Below are positions 8,316 through 16,300 of a DNA stretch of 64,000 nucleotides, one piece after another. The position numbers and the translations under genes were made by a program. The number at the start of each line of letters is the position of its first letter. Position 1 is the first letter of the stretch. Origin of the DNA: an uncultured Clostridia bacterium (GTDB taxonomy: Bacteria > Bacillota > Clostridia > Oscillospirales > Ruminococcaceae); contig CANDEV010000006.1 of the NCBI GenBank assembly GCA_947383835.1, forward strand, positions 62,001-126,000, read 5' to 3'. Under the pieces are notes generated by a model. The model was given only the letters and a program-made list of their open reading frames with translations, had not been told where the DNA came from and made no database searches.

Positions 8316-9161
8316 ATGAAGCTTATAGACTGTCATACGCACACGCAATTTTCTGTAGATTCCGACGCGGATGTTACTGAAATGATCGAAAAAGCCTGCC
8401 GGCTCGGACTTGCAGCTTACGCTGTTACCGACCACTGCGAATGTAACCGTTGGTATTCCGAGGAGCATTACCCCGATGAAGATACATACCGCTACTACGA
8501 TTTCGGAACCGATTTTGAAAACTCAGTTTCCGCTGTAACAAAGCTTAAAGAAAAATACAGCGGCAAACTCAATCTCATATGCGGCGTCGAAATGGGACAG
8601 GCTACTCACGATTTTGATATTGCGGAAAAAATCGTATCCGACAGCCGCTTGGATTTTGTTATCGGATCAATGCATCAGCTTCCCCAAACAGAGGATTTTG
8701 CTTTTATTGAGTACGATAAAATGTCCCGTCAGGATATATACGCTCTTGCGGAAAGGTACTTCCTTGAAATAAACAAGCTTTGCAAATGGGGCAAATTCGA
8801 CGTTCTGGGACATCTTACGTATATCCTGAGATATATCGAGGGAAACAACGGAATAAAGGTGGATATGTCCCCCTATGAGGAAATTATTCGGGAAAGCTTT
8901 AAGGTACTCATTGAAAACGGCAAGGGCATTGAAATAAACACCAGCGGCTTGCGGCAGGCTTACGGGCAGACTTTCCCCAACCTTTACTGGGTAAAAATGT
9001 TTAAGGATATGGGCGGTGATGTGCTTTCTCTCGGCTCGGACGCTCACAAGACCGAGGATTTGGGCAAGGGTATTGCCGAGGGCGCGGAGATCGCCAAAGC
9101 AGCAGGATTTGAGTACCTATGCTATTTTAAAGAAAGAAAGCCTAATTTTATAAAAATATAG
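8316..9161 (+). CDS. PHP-domain phosphatase, histidinol-phosphatase-like
   Basis: A 281-residue PHP-superfamily metal-dependent phosphoesterase. Metal-binding motifs are in order: DCHTHTQFSVDS at the N terminus, VTDHCE near 44, the glutamate in GVEMGQ, IGSMHQ, GHL and the C-terminal LGSDAHKTEDLGKG. This arrangement matches HisK-type L-histidinol phosphate phosphatases, but no other his gene is nearby, so another sugar or nucleotide phosphate substrate is possible. The start was placed at the ATG 8 nt after AAGGAAG rather than the ATG seven codons earlier, which lacks a site. Its TAG stop overlaps the -35 of the next promoter. Confidence 0.82.
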   Translation: MKLIDCHTHTQFSVDSDADVTEMIEKACRLGLAAYAVTDHCECNRWYSEEHYPDEDTYRYYDFGTDFENSVSAVTKLKEKYSGKLNLICGVEMGQATHDFDIAEKIVSDSRLDFVIGSMHQLPQTEDFAFIEYDKMSRQDIYALAERYFLEINKLCKWGKFDVLGHLTYILRYIEGNNGIKVDMSPYEEIIRESFKVLIENGKGIEINTSGLRQAYGQTFPNLYWVKMFKDMGGDVLSLGSDAHKTEDLGKGIAEGAEIAKAAGFEYLCYFKERKPNFIKI

Positions 9162-9187
9162 ACAAGCGGGAAATTTTGGTGTATAAT
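9159..9187 (+). promoter_or_regulatory. Promoter of the duplicated small-protein genes
   Basis: TAGACA and TATAAT are separated by exactly 17 nt, with TG upstream of the -10. The -35 overlaps the stop codon of the PHP gene, so the downstream genes can be expressed independently of it. Confidence 0.6.
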
Positions 9188-9225
9188 AAATATATCAACC
9201 GACAAAAGCAAGAGGTGTACAATAA

Positions 9226-9657
9226 ATGAAAATCAAAAAGAAAATCATAATTATTTCGGCGGTTTTTGTACTCTGCGCGGCAATATCATTGTATCTGTGG
9301 GGCGTACATATGGCTATAAAGGCGGACGACCTTGCTATGGCAATGCATGCAGGCGAATGGCAAAAAAATTTAAAATATTCAATGCTTTCGGACAAGCTGA
9401 AAAAGGTAATTTCAGAGGAAGAATTCTACGACCGTACAGACAGCGGCAAGTATAATATGTATAGAAAGCTGGAGGAATTGGAGCTTGAACCAAAGGATAA
9501 GAACGACCCGTCAACCGATTGGTGGAAAACGCCTCCCTTTGATTATGTTGAAACAGATGAGGGAAACTTTTGTATTGAATTGAAAATAGATTTTAAAGCA
9601 CGATTAACTCATATAGAAGTTATTAATATTGTACCCTATATTTATCAAGACGATTAA
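9226..9657 (+). CDS. Membrane-anchored small protein, first of a tandem pair
   Basis: A 143-residue protein of unknown function. It starts with a basic MKIKKK stretch followed by a single hydrophobic segment to about residue 26, so it is either secreted or anchored with its body outside. The soluble part is charged and contains the shared motifs YSMLS, LKKVISEEEF, DRTDSGKYNMYRKLE and STDWWKTPP. The following gene is a close paralogue with the same motifs in the same order. No known domain was recognised. The ATG follows AGAGGTG. Confidence 0.8.
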   Translation: MKIKKKIIIISAVFVLCAAISLYLWGVHMAIKADDLAMAMHAGEWQKNLKYSMLSDKLKKVISEEEFYDRTDSGKYNMYRKLEELELEPKDKNDPSTDWWKTPPFDYVETDEGNFCIELKIDFKARLTHIEVINIVPYIYQDD

Positions 9658-9685
9658 ATTTATATTAAAATCAAGAGGTTTACTA

Positions 9686-10108
9686 ATGAAAATCAAAAAG
9701 AAAATCATAATTATTTCGGCGGTTTTTGTATTTTGTGCAATTATAGCTGCAATACCGCTGTATATGCATATGTATACGAGAGTGAGAAACCTTACCTCTC
9801 TTGACAACTGGGAAACAAATATAACATATTCAATGCTTTCTTCCAAATTGAAAAAAGTCATTTCCGAGGAGGAATTCAACGACCGTACAGACAACGGAAA
9901 ATATAATATGTACCGAAAGCTGGAGGGTTTGGAACTCGAAACAACGGATAAGGACACCCCGTCGACAGATTGGTGGAAAACGCCTCCCTGCGATGCTGTA
10001 GAAACAGTCGAAGGAAAATTTTGGGTCGAATATCGTATTGATTTTAAAGTACACATAACTCAAATTGAAGTTATTAATTTTGTAACCTATATTTATAAAG
10101 ACGATTAA
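9686..10108 (+). CDS. Membrane-anchored small protein, second of the pair
   Basis: This 140-residue paralogue of the preceding gene has the same MKIKKK start and signal-anchor, then diverges between residues 17 and 45 before rejoining at YSMLS. The DRTDNGKYNMYRKLE and STDWWKTPP motifs are retained. The start is the ATG after AGAGGTTTACTA; a longer in-frame reading begins inside the previous gene and is rejected. The conserved second half suggests that it is the functional part, perhaps extracytoplasmic, and the variable stretch next to the membrane may be a linker. Function unknown. Confidence 0.8.
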   Translation: MKIKKKIIIISAVFVFCAIIAAIPLYMHMYTRVRNLTSLDNWETNITYSMLSSKLKKVISEEEFNDRTDNGKYNMYRKLEGLELETTDKDTPSTDWWKTPPCDAVETVEGKFWVEYRIDFKVHITQIEVINFVTYIYKDD

Positions 10109-10135
10109 ATTTATATTAAAATCAGGAGGTTTACT

Positions 10136-10615
10136 ATGGACACGCTTATCAATCTTTTAAAACAAAACGCCAGACTTTCCTGCAAAGAGCTTGCCGCCAT
10201 GACGGGAGCGACCGAAAGCGAAGTCGAAGCCAAAATCAAGGAATACGAGCATAACGGCATAATCAAGGGTTATTCCGCAATTGTAAACGACGACGCGGCC
10301 GACAAGGACAGTGTTACCGCTTTTATTGAGGTCAAGGTAACTCCAAAGGCGGACTGCGGCTTTGACGATATTGCCAAAACAATTATGATGTACGACGAAG
10401 TGGAAAGCCTTACACTTATGTCAGGTTCTTTCGATCTTGCAATAACCATAAGCGGCACAAACTACAAGGAGATAGCTCTTTTTGTTGCTCAAAGGCTTTC
10501 AACCATTGACGGCGTAATTTCTACAGCTACCCATTTTATTCTCAAAAGATACAAGGAAAAGGGCATTTTCTTTGATGAGGAAGCTGCTGACGAAAGGGGC
10601 TTTGTTTCTCCATGA
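10136..10615 (+). CDS. Lrp/AsnC-family transcriptional regulator
   Basis: A 159-residue feast/famine regulator. The N-terminal helix-turn-helix covers LLKQNARLSCKELAAMTG and the following helix; the C-terminal ACT-like RAM domain (about residues 60-140) contains the effector pocket strand VESLTLMSGSFDLAITISG. These proteins bind amino acids and assemble as octamers on DNA. It overlaps the downstream aminotransferase by ATGA, a common Firmicute pair, so it may regulate that gene by sensing its amino acid substrate. AGGAGG precedes the ATG by 7 nt. Confidence 0.9.
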   Translation: MDTLINLLKQNARLSCKELAAMTGATESEVEAKIKEYEHNGIIKGYSAIVNDDAADKDSVTAFIEVKVTPKADCGFDDIAKTIMMYDEVESLTLMSGSFDLAITISGTNYKEIALFVAQRLSTIDGVISTATHFILKRYKEKGIFFDEEAADERGFVSP

Positions 10616-11787
10616 CGGACTATGATAAATTAATTTCAGAAAAATGCAAAAATTTGAAGCCCTCGGGCATAAGAAAATTTTTTGACATTGCAGCGACAAT
10701 GGAGGGAGTTATCTCTCTCGGAGTTGGCGAACCCGATTTCCACACGCCTTGGACTGTGCGGCAGACGGCTATATCCACACTTGAAAAGGGAAAAACTGTT
10801 TACACCGCAAATTCGGGACTTATGGAGCTGCGGAAAACTATCTGCGGCTACATCAAAAGAAAAATAGGCGTTGAATACGCTCCTGAAAGCCAGCTTATTG
10901 TCACGGTAGGCGGCTCGGAGGGTATCGATCTTGGGATACGCGCCCTTATCGACCCCGGAGACGAAGTTCTTATCGTTGAGCCTTGCTTTGTATGCTATGC
11001 ACCAATAGTTGAGCTTACAGGAGGAGTTGCCGTCCCCATAGAAACCACGGCGGAAACAGGCTTCAAGCTTACAGCCGAAGCTTTAAAAAGCAAAATTACC
11101 GATAAAACAAAGCTGCTTATACTCCCCTTTCCCAACAATCCAACCGGTGCAGTTATGACAAAAACAGACCTTGAACCTATTGCGGAAGTCCTCCGCGGTA
11201 CAGATATAATGGTTCTTTCCGATGAGATATACTCCGAGCTGACATATGACGGAAAACATTTTTCCATAACACAGCTTGACGGTATGCGGGAACGTACCTT
11301 GCTTGTAAACGGATTTTCAAAAGCTTTTGCAATGACGGGCTGGCGTCTTGGCTACGTCGCGGGACCCGCGCCGATAATCAAGCAGATGCTTAAAATACAC
11401 CAGTATGCCATAATGTGTGCGCCTACTGTTTCCCAGTACGCCGCGATAACTGCTATGACGTCATGTGACGGCGAGGTGGAAAAAATGGTGAACGAATACA
11501 ATATCCGCCGTCGTTGGCTTGTAAACGCTCTTAACGAGATAGGACTGACCTGCTTTGACCCCAAGGGCGCATTTTACGTTTTTCCGTCCATAAAGTCCAC
11601 AGGACTTTCCAGTCAGGAATTTTGTGAACAGCTTTTGTACAAGCATAATGTTGCTGTCGTTCCCGGAGACGCTTTCGGCGCAAGCGGTGAGGGGTATATA
11701 AGAATTTCCTATGCCTACTCACTGAAGCACCTTATGGAAGCGGTGGAAAGAATTTCCGAATTTTTGAATGAGCTTAAAAACAGGTGA
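10612..11787 (+). CDS. PLP-dependent aminotransferase, class I/II (AspAT-like)
   Basis: A 391-residue fold-type I aminotransferase. Diagnostic features are the GVGEPDFHTP segment near residue 37, the PFPNNPTGAV cofactor loop near 172, the Schiff-base lysine in NGFSKAFAMTGWRLG (about residue 232) and the substrate-carboxylate arginine in GYIRISYA near the C terminus. The group includes aspartate, aromatic and branched-chain aminotransferases; the sequence alone does not fix the substrate. It overlaps the lrp stop by four bases and is followed three nt later by ispE, so the three are probably translated from one message. Confidence 0.87.
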   Translation: MTDYDKLISEKCKNLKPSGIRKFFDIAATMEGVISLGVGEPDFHTPWTVRQTAISTLEKGKTVYTANSGLMELRKTICGYIKRKIGVEYAPESQLIVTVGGSEGIDLGIRALIDPGDEVLIVEPCFVCYAPIVELTGGVAVPIETTAETGFKLTAEALKSKITDKTKLLILPFPNNPTGAVMTKTDLEPIAEVLRGTDIMVLSDEIYSELTYDGKHFSITQLDGMRERTLLVNGFSKAFAMTGWRLGYVAGPAPIIKQMLKIHQYAIMCAPTVSQYAAITAMTSCDGEVEKMVNEYNIRRRWLVNALNEIGLTCFDPKGAFYVFPSIKSTGLSSQEFCEQLLYKHNVAVVPGDAFGASGEGYIRISYAYSLKHLMEAVERISEFLNELKNR

Positions 11788-11790
11788 ATT

Positions 11791-12654
11791 ATGGAAAGTA
11801 TTACTATAACCGCACCCGCCAAGATAAACCTTATGCTGGACATTACAGGCAAACGTACTGACGGATATCACGAGCTTGTTACTATAATGCAGAGTATTTC
11901 CATTACAGATACTGTTTTTGTGCAATCAAATGACAGCGGTGAAATCACCATAGACTGTAAAGGCATAATCCTTGACAGTGTTTCTGACAATATTGCATAT
12001 AAGGCAGCAACAGCGTTTTATAAGTACACCAAAATAAGTTGCAGCGGATTGCATATAATTATCGACAAGCAAATACCTTTACAGGCAGGCTTGGGCGGAG
12101 GAAGTGCAGACGGCGCGGCTGTTCTTACCGCCTTGAATAAAATTCACAGTTTTGTCTGCACCGGCGATGAGCTTTGCAAAATAGGCTCAAATATCGGTGC
12201 AGACATACCTTTTTGCCTTGTTGGAGGAACAAAGCTCTGCCGTGGGATCGGCGAGGAGATTTCCTATGTTTCGCCTCTTGAAAGCTGCTTTATTGTTGTA
12301 GCTAAGGGAGCGGCGGGAATTTCCACAAAAAAGGCTTATCAAAAAATTGACGGCCTTGCCCCCCGCAAAATCGCAGATATTTCCCTCTATGACGGGACAA
12401 TAAACTCGATTAAAAATTTGGGCGGCAACATTTTTGAAGAAGTCACTGATAATAATGATGTTTCAAAAATAAAGCAAATCTTGACGGACTTCGGCGCGGA
12501 CTATTCCGCTATGAGCGGCAGCGGCTCGGCAGTTTTTGGGCTGTTCCGTGAGGCAAAGCCTGCCCAAAATGCATGTAAAGCTTTGAGACTTGACGGATTT
12601 TTTGCCGAAACCTGCATACCTCTCACCTACGGAGCAAAATATTTTGATCGATAG
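11791..12654 (+). CDS. ispE: 4-diphosphocytidyl-2-C-methyl-D-erythritol kinase
   Basis: The fourth enzyme of the MEP isoprenoid pathway; it phosphorylates the 2-hydroxyl of CDP-methylerythritol using ATP. It belongs to the GHMP kinases: motif 1 APAKINLMLDI at the N terminus, the ATP loop PLQAGLGGGSADGAA near residue 95 and the C-terminal AMSGSGSAVFGLF. Length 287 is normal. The other MEP genes in this window, ispD and ispF, lie 20 kb away. The start ATG is two codons after the aminotransferase stop. Confidence 0.93.
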   Translation: MESITITAPAKINLMLDITGKRTDGYHELVTIMQSISITDTVFVQSNDSGEITIDCKGIILDSVSDNIAYKAATAFYKYTKISCSGLHIIIDKQIPLQAGLGGGSADGAAVLTALNKIHSFVCTGDELCKIGSNIGADIPFCLVGGTKLCRGIGEEISYVSPLESCFIVVAKGAAGISTKKAYQKIDGLAPRKIADISLYDGTINSIKNLGGNIFEEVTDNNDVSKIKQILTDFGADYSAMSGSGSAVFGLFREAKPAQNACKALRLDGFFAETCIPLTYGAKYFDR

Positions 12655-12741
12655 AAAGATAATCTTTTTGTGAAATTCAACAGCAAAACATACAAAAAAT
12701 TATAGGAATTGTAGAATAAATTTGAAACTGTTTGATAACTA

Positions 12742-12770
12742 TTGAAAAAAAATTTAAAATATATTAAAAT
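12742..12770 (+). promoter_or_regulatory. Promoter of the mcrBC-like operon
   Basis: TTGAAA and TAAAAT are separated by 17 nt within a very AT-rich stretch, about 75 nt upstream of the mcrB-like start. This gives the restriction-like pair its own transcription unit, separate from ispE. Confidence 0.6.
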
Positions 12771-12847
12771 ATAATAATGGGTAATATTATACAGCGTTCA
12801 AGCGGGGTGTAATATTTTAACACTTATTTTATGAGGTGAGCAAATCA

Positions 12848-13855
12848 ATGGGCGCAAATTTAATTTTGTATGGTCCTCCGGGAACAGGTAAGACTTATAA
12901 CACAGTCGCATATGCGATTTCTATTATTTACGGACGTCCCGTGCGTGAGGTCATGAAGGACAATTATGACGATCTTCTTGAAAAATATCATGCTTTGAAA
13001 ACTCTTTACGGTCAGATCGAGTTTACCACTTTCCACCAGTCTTTCGGATATGAGGAATTTGTAGAAGGTATCAAGCCTGTATTTATTCAGGTCATGAATG
13101 AGCGCGGCGAGCGTTCACGTAAGGAAGAAATGGTTTATCGCGTTGATCAGGGCGTTTTCAGACGTTTCTGCGAAGAAGCGGCTAAGAACCCCGATGAAAA
13201 GTATGTATTCATAATAGATGAGATAAACCGCGGCAACGTCTCCAAAATTTTCGGTGAAATGATCACAATTATTGAGCCGACAAAGCGTATCGGTCAGCCT
13301 GAAGCCTCTACGGTAAAGCTTGCCTATTCCCAGGAGCCCTTTGGTGTTCCCGAAAACGTATACATAATCGGTACCATGAATACTGCCGACCGTTCTATTG
13401 CAATGTTAGATACGGCGTTAAGACGTCGTTTTGACTTTATTGAAATGATGCCAAATGCTGAGCTGCTGGACGGAGTTGTGGTTGACGGCGTTGACATAAA
13501 GCAGCTTATTCTCAAGATCAACAAACGTATTGAAATCCTTCTTGACCGTGAGCATACTATCGGACACGCCTATTTCATGCAGCTAAAGCAGCGTCCCACG
13601 CTGGCTGTTCTCGCTCATATTTTCAAAAATTCAATAGTTCCCCTGCTTCAAGAGTATTTTTATGACGATTATGAAAAAATACGCTTAGTTCTCGGAGATG
13701 CAAACAAGGCTGAAAACGAGCAGTTTGTCCGCACAACGGCTGTTGACTACGCACAGATATTCGGTTCAAACGCTGAACTTTATCTTGAAAATGACGAGGT
13801 TTACACCATTAATAATGCTGCGTTTGCAAATATTAATGCATATTTGAAGATTTAA
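12848..13855 (+). CDS. McrB-like AAA+ GTPase, without an N-terminal specificity domain
   Basis: A 335-residue AAA+ motor of the McrB family. Walker A is GPPGTGKT at residues 9-16, the McrB-type Walker B is IIDEINRGN around 122-130, and the GTPase signature MNTADRS is at 177-183, followed by the arginine-rich LDTALRRRFDF. McrB of E. coli couples GTP hydrolysis to DNA translocation and cleavage by McrC, and recognises methylcytosine through an extra N-terminal domain. Here the motor begins at the first residue, so that domain is absent. The ATG chosen is 7 nt after GAGGTGAG; a GTG four codons upstream lies inside that site. The mcrC-like gene follows after 10 nt. Confidence 0.87.
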   Translation: MGANLILYGPPGTGKTYNTVAYAISIIYGRPVREVMKDNYDDLLEKYHALKTLYGQIEFTTFHQSFGYEEFVEGIKPVFIQVMNERGERSRKEEMVYRVDQGVFRRFCEEAAKNPDEKYVFIIDEINRGNVSKIFGEMITIIEPTKRIGQPEASTVKLAYSQEPFGVPENVYIIGTMNTADRSIAMLDTALRRRFDFIEMMPNAELLDGVVVDGVDIKQLILKINKRIEILLDREHTIGHAYFMQLKQRPTLAVLAHIFKNSIVPLLQEYFYDDYEKIRLVLGDANKAENEQFVRTTAVDYAQIFGSNAELYLENDEVYTINNAAFANINAYLKI

Positions 13856-13865
13856 CGGTGTTTAT

Positions 13866-15080
13866 ATGAAAAAATTAAAACGCTATATTATAACGGAGTC
13901 GGAATGTTTTGTAAAAGAAAAAAGTCCCGACACCCTTGATCTTGGAAAAATTCTCATTTCGGAGCAAAATTTTGATCGTCTTGATGACTTCGCCTTAAGC
14001 CAAAAGTATTCCGTCATGCAAAAAATCACGCTCGAAGACGGGCGTGAAGCTTTAAGACCTACAAGATATGTTGGAATAATCATGCTTAAGGACGGTACTC
14101 AAATCGAGATATTGCCCCAGATAAAGCTTGATTTTGATGAGAATATCATTGTTTCAAAGCTGCTTATCCTCCGTATGCTTGATGCAATAAGAGAGGTTCC
14201 TGTGAAAAAGGTTGATGAACTTTACTTTAAAAAGGAGCAGCTCAATCTATTTGAAATGTTTGTCAGAATGTTTACTGACGAGGTTTTAAATGTTGTACGG
14301 AACGGCTTGAAGCAAACCTATGTACCCTATCAGGGCAACGAAATGTTTGTTAAAGGCAAGACTCTTTACTCAGAGCATGCACGGAAAAATTTTGCCCATA
14401 AGGAAAGATTTTATGTTGAATATGATGTTTTCAGCGTAAACCGCGCTGAAAACAGACTTATCAAAAGAGCGTTGGAAACCCTTGATAAGCTGTCCTCAAA
14501 CAACCTCAACAAGAAAAAAATACGTATGCTCCTTATGTCCTTGGATGGGGTGGAAGCTTCTATCAAACCAAACGATGATTTTAAAATGAGCGTTGAGGAT
14601 AGAGGCATGAACAAATACTTCAATGCAATTAAGTGGTGCAGATTACTTCTTCTCAATAAAGGTACAACGTTCATTACGGGCGGCAGAGTTAAATATGCCA
14701 TGCTTTTTCATATGGACAAGTTATTCAGTGCTTGCATTGCTTCAAGCTTGAGAAAGCAGATAGACCGTACCAATTACTACTTTATGACCCCTGAAAAAAT
14801 CAGTAATTCTATCAGCAATACAGGTATGGATAAAGAAATGAAGCCTATTTCAGACTTCTACATAAAGAACAAGATAACAGAAAATACAATAAATGTCAGA
14901 TTTAAATTTAAGAATTTCAGCGACTACAACGGTCCTGAGCTTGAAAATACAGTTCTTGTTTTCCCTGTTACAGAGGTTCTTAACACTACTTTCAGCGGAA
15001 TTGGAAAGACTATGTACCTTATAGATTTAAATGACATTGACAGCAGTGTATCAGTTCTTACCGAAACATTTTTTGTTTAA
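13866..15080 (+). CDS. McrC-like partner protein with an altered nuclease motif
   Basis: A 404-residue protein encoded directly after the McrB-like motor. The N-terminal region resembles the McrC barrel that inserts into the McrB ring. The C-terminal part is where McrC carries a PD-(D/E)xK nuclease with an Asp, then Asp-x-Lys. Here the aligned stretch reads KPISDFYIKN followed by INVRFKFK (about residues 326-349): the first Asp (330) may remain, but the D-x-K aspartate is replaced by Arg 345. No other D-x-K candidate is clear. Either cleavage uses other residues or the nuclease is inactive. LlaJI-type partners are an alternative family. No DNA methyltransferase gene is nearby. Confidence 0.72.
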   Translation: MKKLKRYIITESECFVKEKSPDTLDLGKILISEQNFDRLDDFALSQKYSVMQKITLEDGREALRPTRYVGIIMLKDGTQIEILPQIKLDFDENIIVSKLLILRMLDAIREVPVKKVDELYFKKEQLNLFEMFVRMFTDEVLNVVRNGLKQTYVPYQGNEMFVKGKTLYSEHARKNFAHKERFYVEYDVFSVNRAENRLIKRALETLDKLSSNNLNKKKIRMLLMSLDGVEASIKPNDDFKMSVEDRGMNKYFNAIKWCRLLLLNKGTTFITGGRVKYAMLFHMDKLFSACIASSLRKQIDRTNYYFMTPEKISNSISNTGMDKEMKPISDFYIKNKITENTINVRFKFKNFSDYNGPELENTVLVFPVTEVLNTTFSGIGKTMYLIDLNDIDSSVSVLTETFFV

Positions 15081-15114
15081 AAAAAGAGCAAGGCTTTACG
15101 GCTTTGCTCTTTTA
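15081..15114. terminator. Bidirectional terminator between mcrC-like and Nudix genes
   Basis: A stem formed by AAAGAGCAAGGC and GCTTTGCTCTTT (one mismatch) with a short loop, flanked by A-rich sequence on the left and T-rich sequence on the right, so it works for both converging genes. Confidence 0.8.
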
Positions 15115-15116
15115 TG

Positions 15117-15572
15117 TTATACACCAAAAATCACATAGTTTTCCTTGCTTGCAGACGCCGGAATATACTTACTTTTGTATAATTCAGAGTACTCATTAAT
15201 GTACGCAGTTAAAATCTCACGGCTCATGTTTGTAATGTCGTCGCGCTTTACAGCTTCTTCTGCCGTTAATAACAGAACCTCACTATTTTCATATCCGTCG
15301 GATATTGGCATTCCTGAAATATAATTCATTATAAAAACCGCACACCATTGATTTGATTTAAACTGCATTGCCATTAATGATCTTACAGAGGCATTAACTC
15401 CTGTTTCTTCAAGTATTTCCCTTTCCACAGCGACCGTTGGAATCTCATTTTCGGTAACATATCCGCCGGGCAGCAATATTCTGTCTTTCGCAGTACCGTA
15501 AGAATGACGTACGAGCAATATCTTACCATTAATTTCAGTAATTCCGCAAACTGTGTAAAACTTATTATTCAT
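15117..15572 (-). CDS. Nudix hydrolase
   Basis: A 151-residue protein that cleaves nucleoside diphosphate linked compounds. The full Nudix box GX5EX7REUXEEXGU is present at residues 37-59 (ending REILEETGV), which binds the catalytic magnesium ion. An N-terminal strand with NGKILLVRHSYG is typical. The substrate cannot be read from the sequence. The gene is monocistronic, converging on the mcrBC-like operon across a shared terminator. The ribosome site is weak (AAAGGG). Confidence 0.88.
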   Translation of the reverse strand: MNNKFYTVCGITEINGKILLVRHSYGTAKDRILLPGGYVTENEIPTVAVEREILEETGVNASVRSLMAMQFKSNQWCAVFIMNYISGMPISDGYENSEVLLLTAEEAVKRDDITNMSREILTAYINEYSELYKSKYIPASASKENYVIFGV

Positions 15573-15639
15573 ATTATTTCACCCTTTTAAATTTTATAAT
15601 ACAGAATACATACAAAAGCGTAATTTATTTGCATTTAAA

Positions 15640-15678
15640 TAAAATCCCCCGTAAATCACGTATTTACGGGGGATTTTA
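15640..15678. terminator. Terminator of the tRNA operon
   Basis: A strong hairpin made of AAAATCCCCCGTAAAT and ATTTACGGGGGATTTT with a short loop. It lies just after the 3' end of tRNA-His on the minus strand and also faces the Nudix gene start. Confidence 0.85.
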
Positions 15679-15689
15679 TAACTCAAATA

Positions 15690-15767
<78 letters not shown>

Positions 15768-15810
15768 ATATAATAATTTATTTCACAAACAGAAAATCTA
15801 TCAAGCGAAC

Positions 15811-15840
15811 AAATGTCCCGCTTTGGTTTGCGGAACATTT
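15811..15840. repeat. Hairpin in the tRNA-Arg to tRNA-His spacer
   Basis: Arms AAATGT(C)CCGC and GCGG(A)ACATTT form an imperfect stem around a short loop. Such spacer hairpins may guide RNase processing of the tRNA precursor, though this is not shown. Confidence 0.5.
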
Positions 15841-15862
15841 CTCGCTGCGGCGTACTCACCGC

Positions 15863-15939
15863 TGGCGCGCCTTACTGGACTCGAACCAGTGGCTTACTGC
15901 TTAGAAGGCAGTTACTCTATCCAGCTGAGTTAAAGGCGC
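15863..15939 (-). tRNA. tRNA-Arg (TCT)
   Basis: Acceptor GCGCCTT pairs with AAGGCGC, the D-arm reads ACTCAGCTGGATAGAGT, and the anticodon stem ACTGC/GCAGT encloses CTTCTAA, giving anticodon TCT for AGA codons. The T-loop is TTCGAGT and CCA is encoded. It is the middle gene of the Gly-Arg-His operon. Confidence 0.95.
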
Positions 15940-16035
15940 AAGACTGAACCTTGACCCTTTCCGCTTATTCAACGTTCAGGCAGAGTCAATTGGCTGCACA
16001 GTAACATACATACCATATACATTACCTTGTTGCAA

Positions 16036-16107
16036 CAGTTGACAGTTGATAATTTACAGTTGACAGTTATAAAAAATTATCAACTGTACACTATCAACTG
16101 TCAACTG
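16036..16107. repeat. Nested palindromic element between tRNA-Gly and tRNA-Arg
   Basis: A perfect 16-bp inverted repeat (CAGTTGACAGTTGATA at 16036-16051, its complement at 16092-16107) encloses a second perfect 14-bp pair (ACAGTTGATAATTT at 16042-16055 and its complement at 16074-16087) that shares bases with the first. A further CAGTTGACAGTT copy lies in between. The two pairings are mutually exclusive in part. This looks like a short repetitive palindromic or MITE-like element lodged in the tRNA spacer. Confidence 0.75.
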
Positions 16108-16111
16108 AATT

Positions 16112-16185
16112 TGGAGCGGGTGATGGGAATCGAACCCACGCGACCAGCTTGGAAGGCTGGGGTTCTACCATTGAACTACACCCGC
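16112..16185 (-). tRNA. tRNA-Gly (TCC)
   Basis: Acceptor GCGGGTG pairs with CACCCGC, the D-arm is short (TAGTTCAATGGTAGAAC), and the anticodon stem CCAGC/GCTGG holds CTTCCAA, giving anticodon TCC. The T-loop is TTCGATT and CCA is encoded. It is the first gene of the operon and follows a consensus promoter. Confidence 0.96.
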
Positions 16186-16206
16186 ATACTCTTAACAACA
16201 GAAATT

Positions 16207-16235
16207 ATTATACCATATATTAAAGAATTTGTCAA
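16207..16235 (-). promoter_or_regulatory. Consensus promoter of the Gly-Arg-His tRNA operon
   Basis: Exact TTGACA (16230-16235) and exact TATAAT (16207-16212), read on the minus strand, are separated by 17 nt and lie 22 nt upstream of tRNA-Gly. The strength fits a stable RNA gene. Confidence 0.85.
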
Positions 16236-16252
16236 GAGTTTTTTCAAAATTT

Positions 16253-16293
16253 TTGTAAAAAAATTTTGCGGAAACCTATTTTCGGCTTCCGCA
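16253..16293 (-). terminator. Terminator of the clpE-like operon
   Basis: GCGGAAGCC and GGTTTCCGC form a stem with one mismatch, followed on the minus strand by AAAATTTTTTT. It is 7 nt after the clpE-like stop and ends the long minus-strand run that begins at ruvC. Confidence 0.8.
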
Positions 16294-16300
16294 TTGAAAA

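Larger units (their letters stand above)
9217..10135 (+). repeat. Tandem gene duplication of about 450 bp
   Basis: Two consecutive units each contain a ribosome site, an anchored small protein and the same tail. The first 45 nt of both coding regions are identical, and the junction sequence AAATTTATATTAAAATCA followed by (A/G)GAGGTTTACTA occurs after both genes, so the third gene, lrp, inherited the same leader. This points to a recent unequal crossover or replication slippage, with divergence greatest in the middle of the proteins. Confidence 0.85.

Noticed and set aside
12848..15080. A complete type II or type IV restriction-modification system
   Set aside because: No methyltransferase, no reader domain and no canonical D-x-K motif, so calling it a working restriction system would exceed the evidence.
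16028..16110. A small CRISPR-like array of CAGTTGACAGTT units
   Set aside because: Units are too short, spacers are irregular, and they are arranged as inverted, not direct, repeats.
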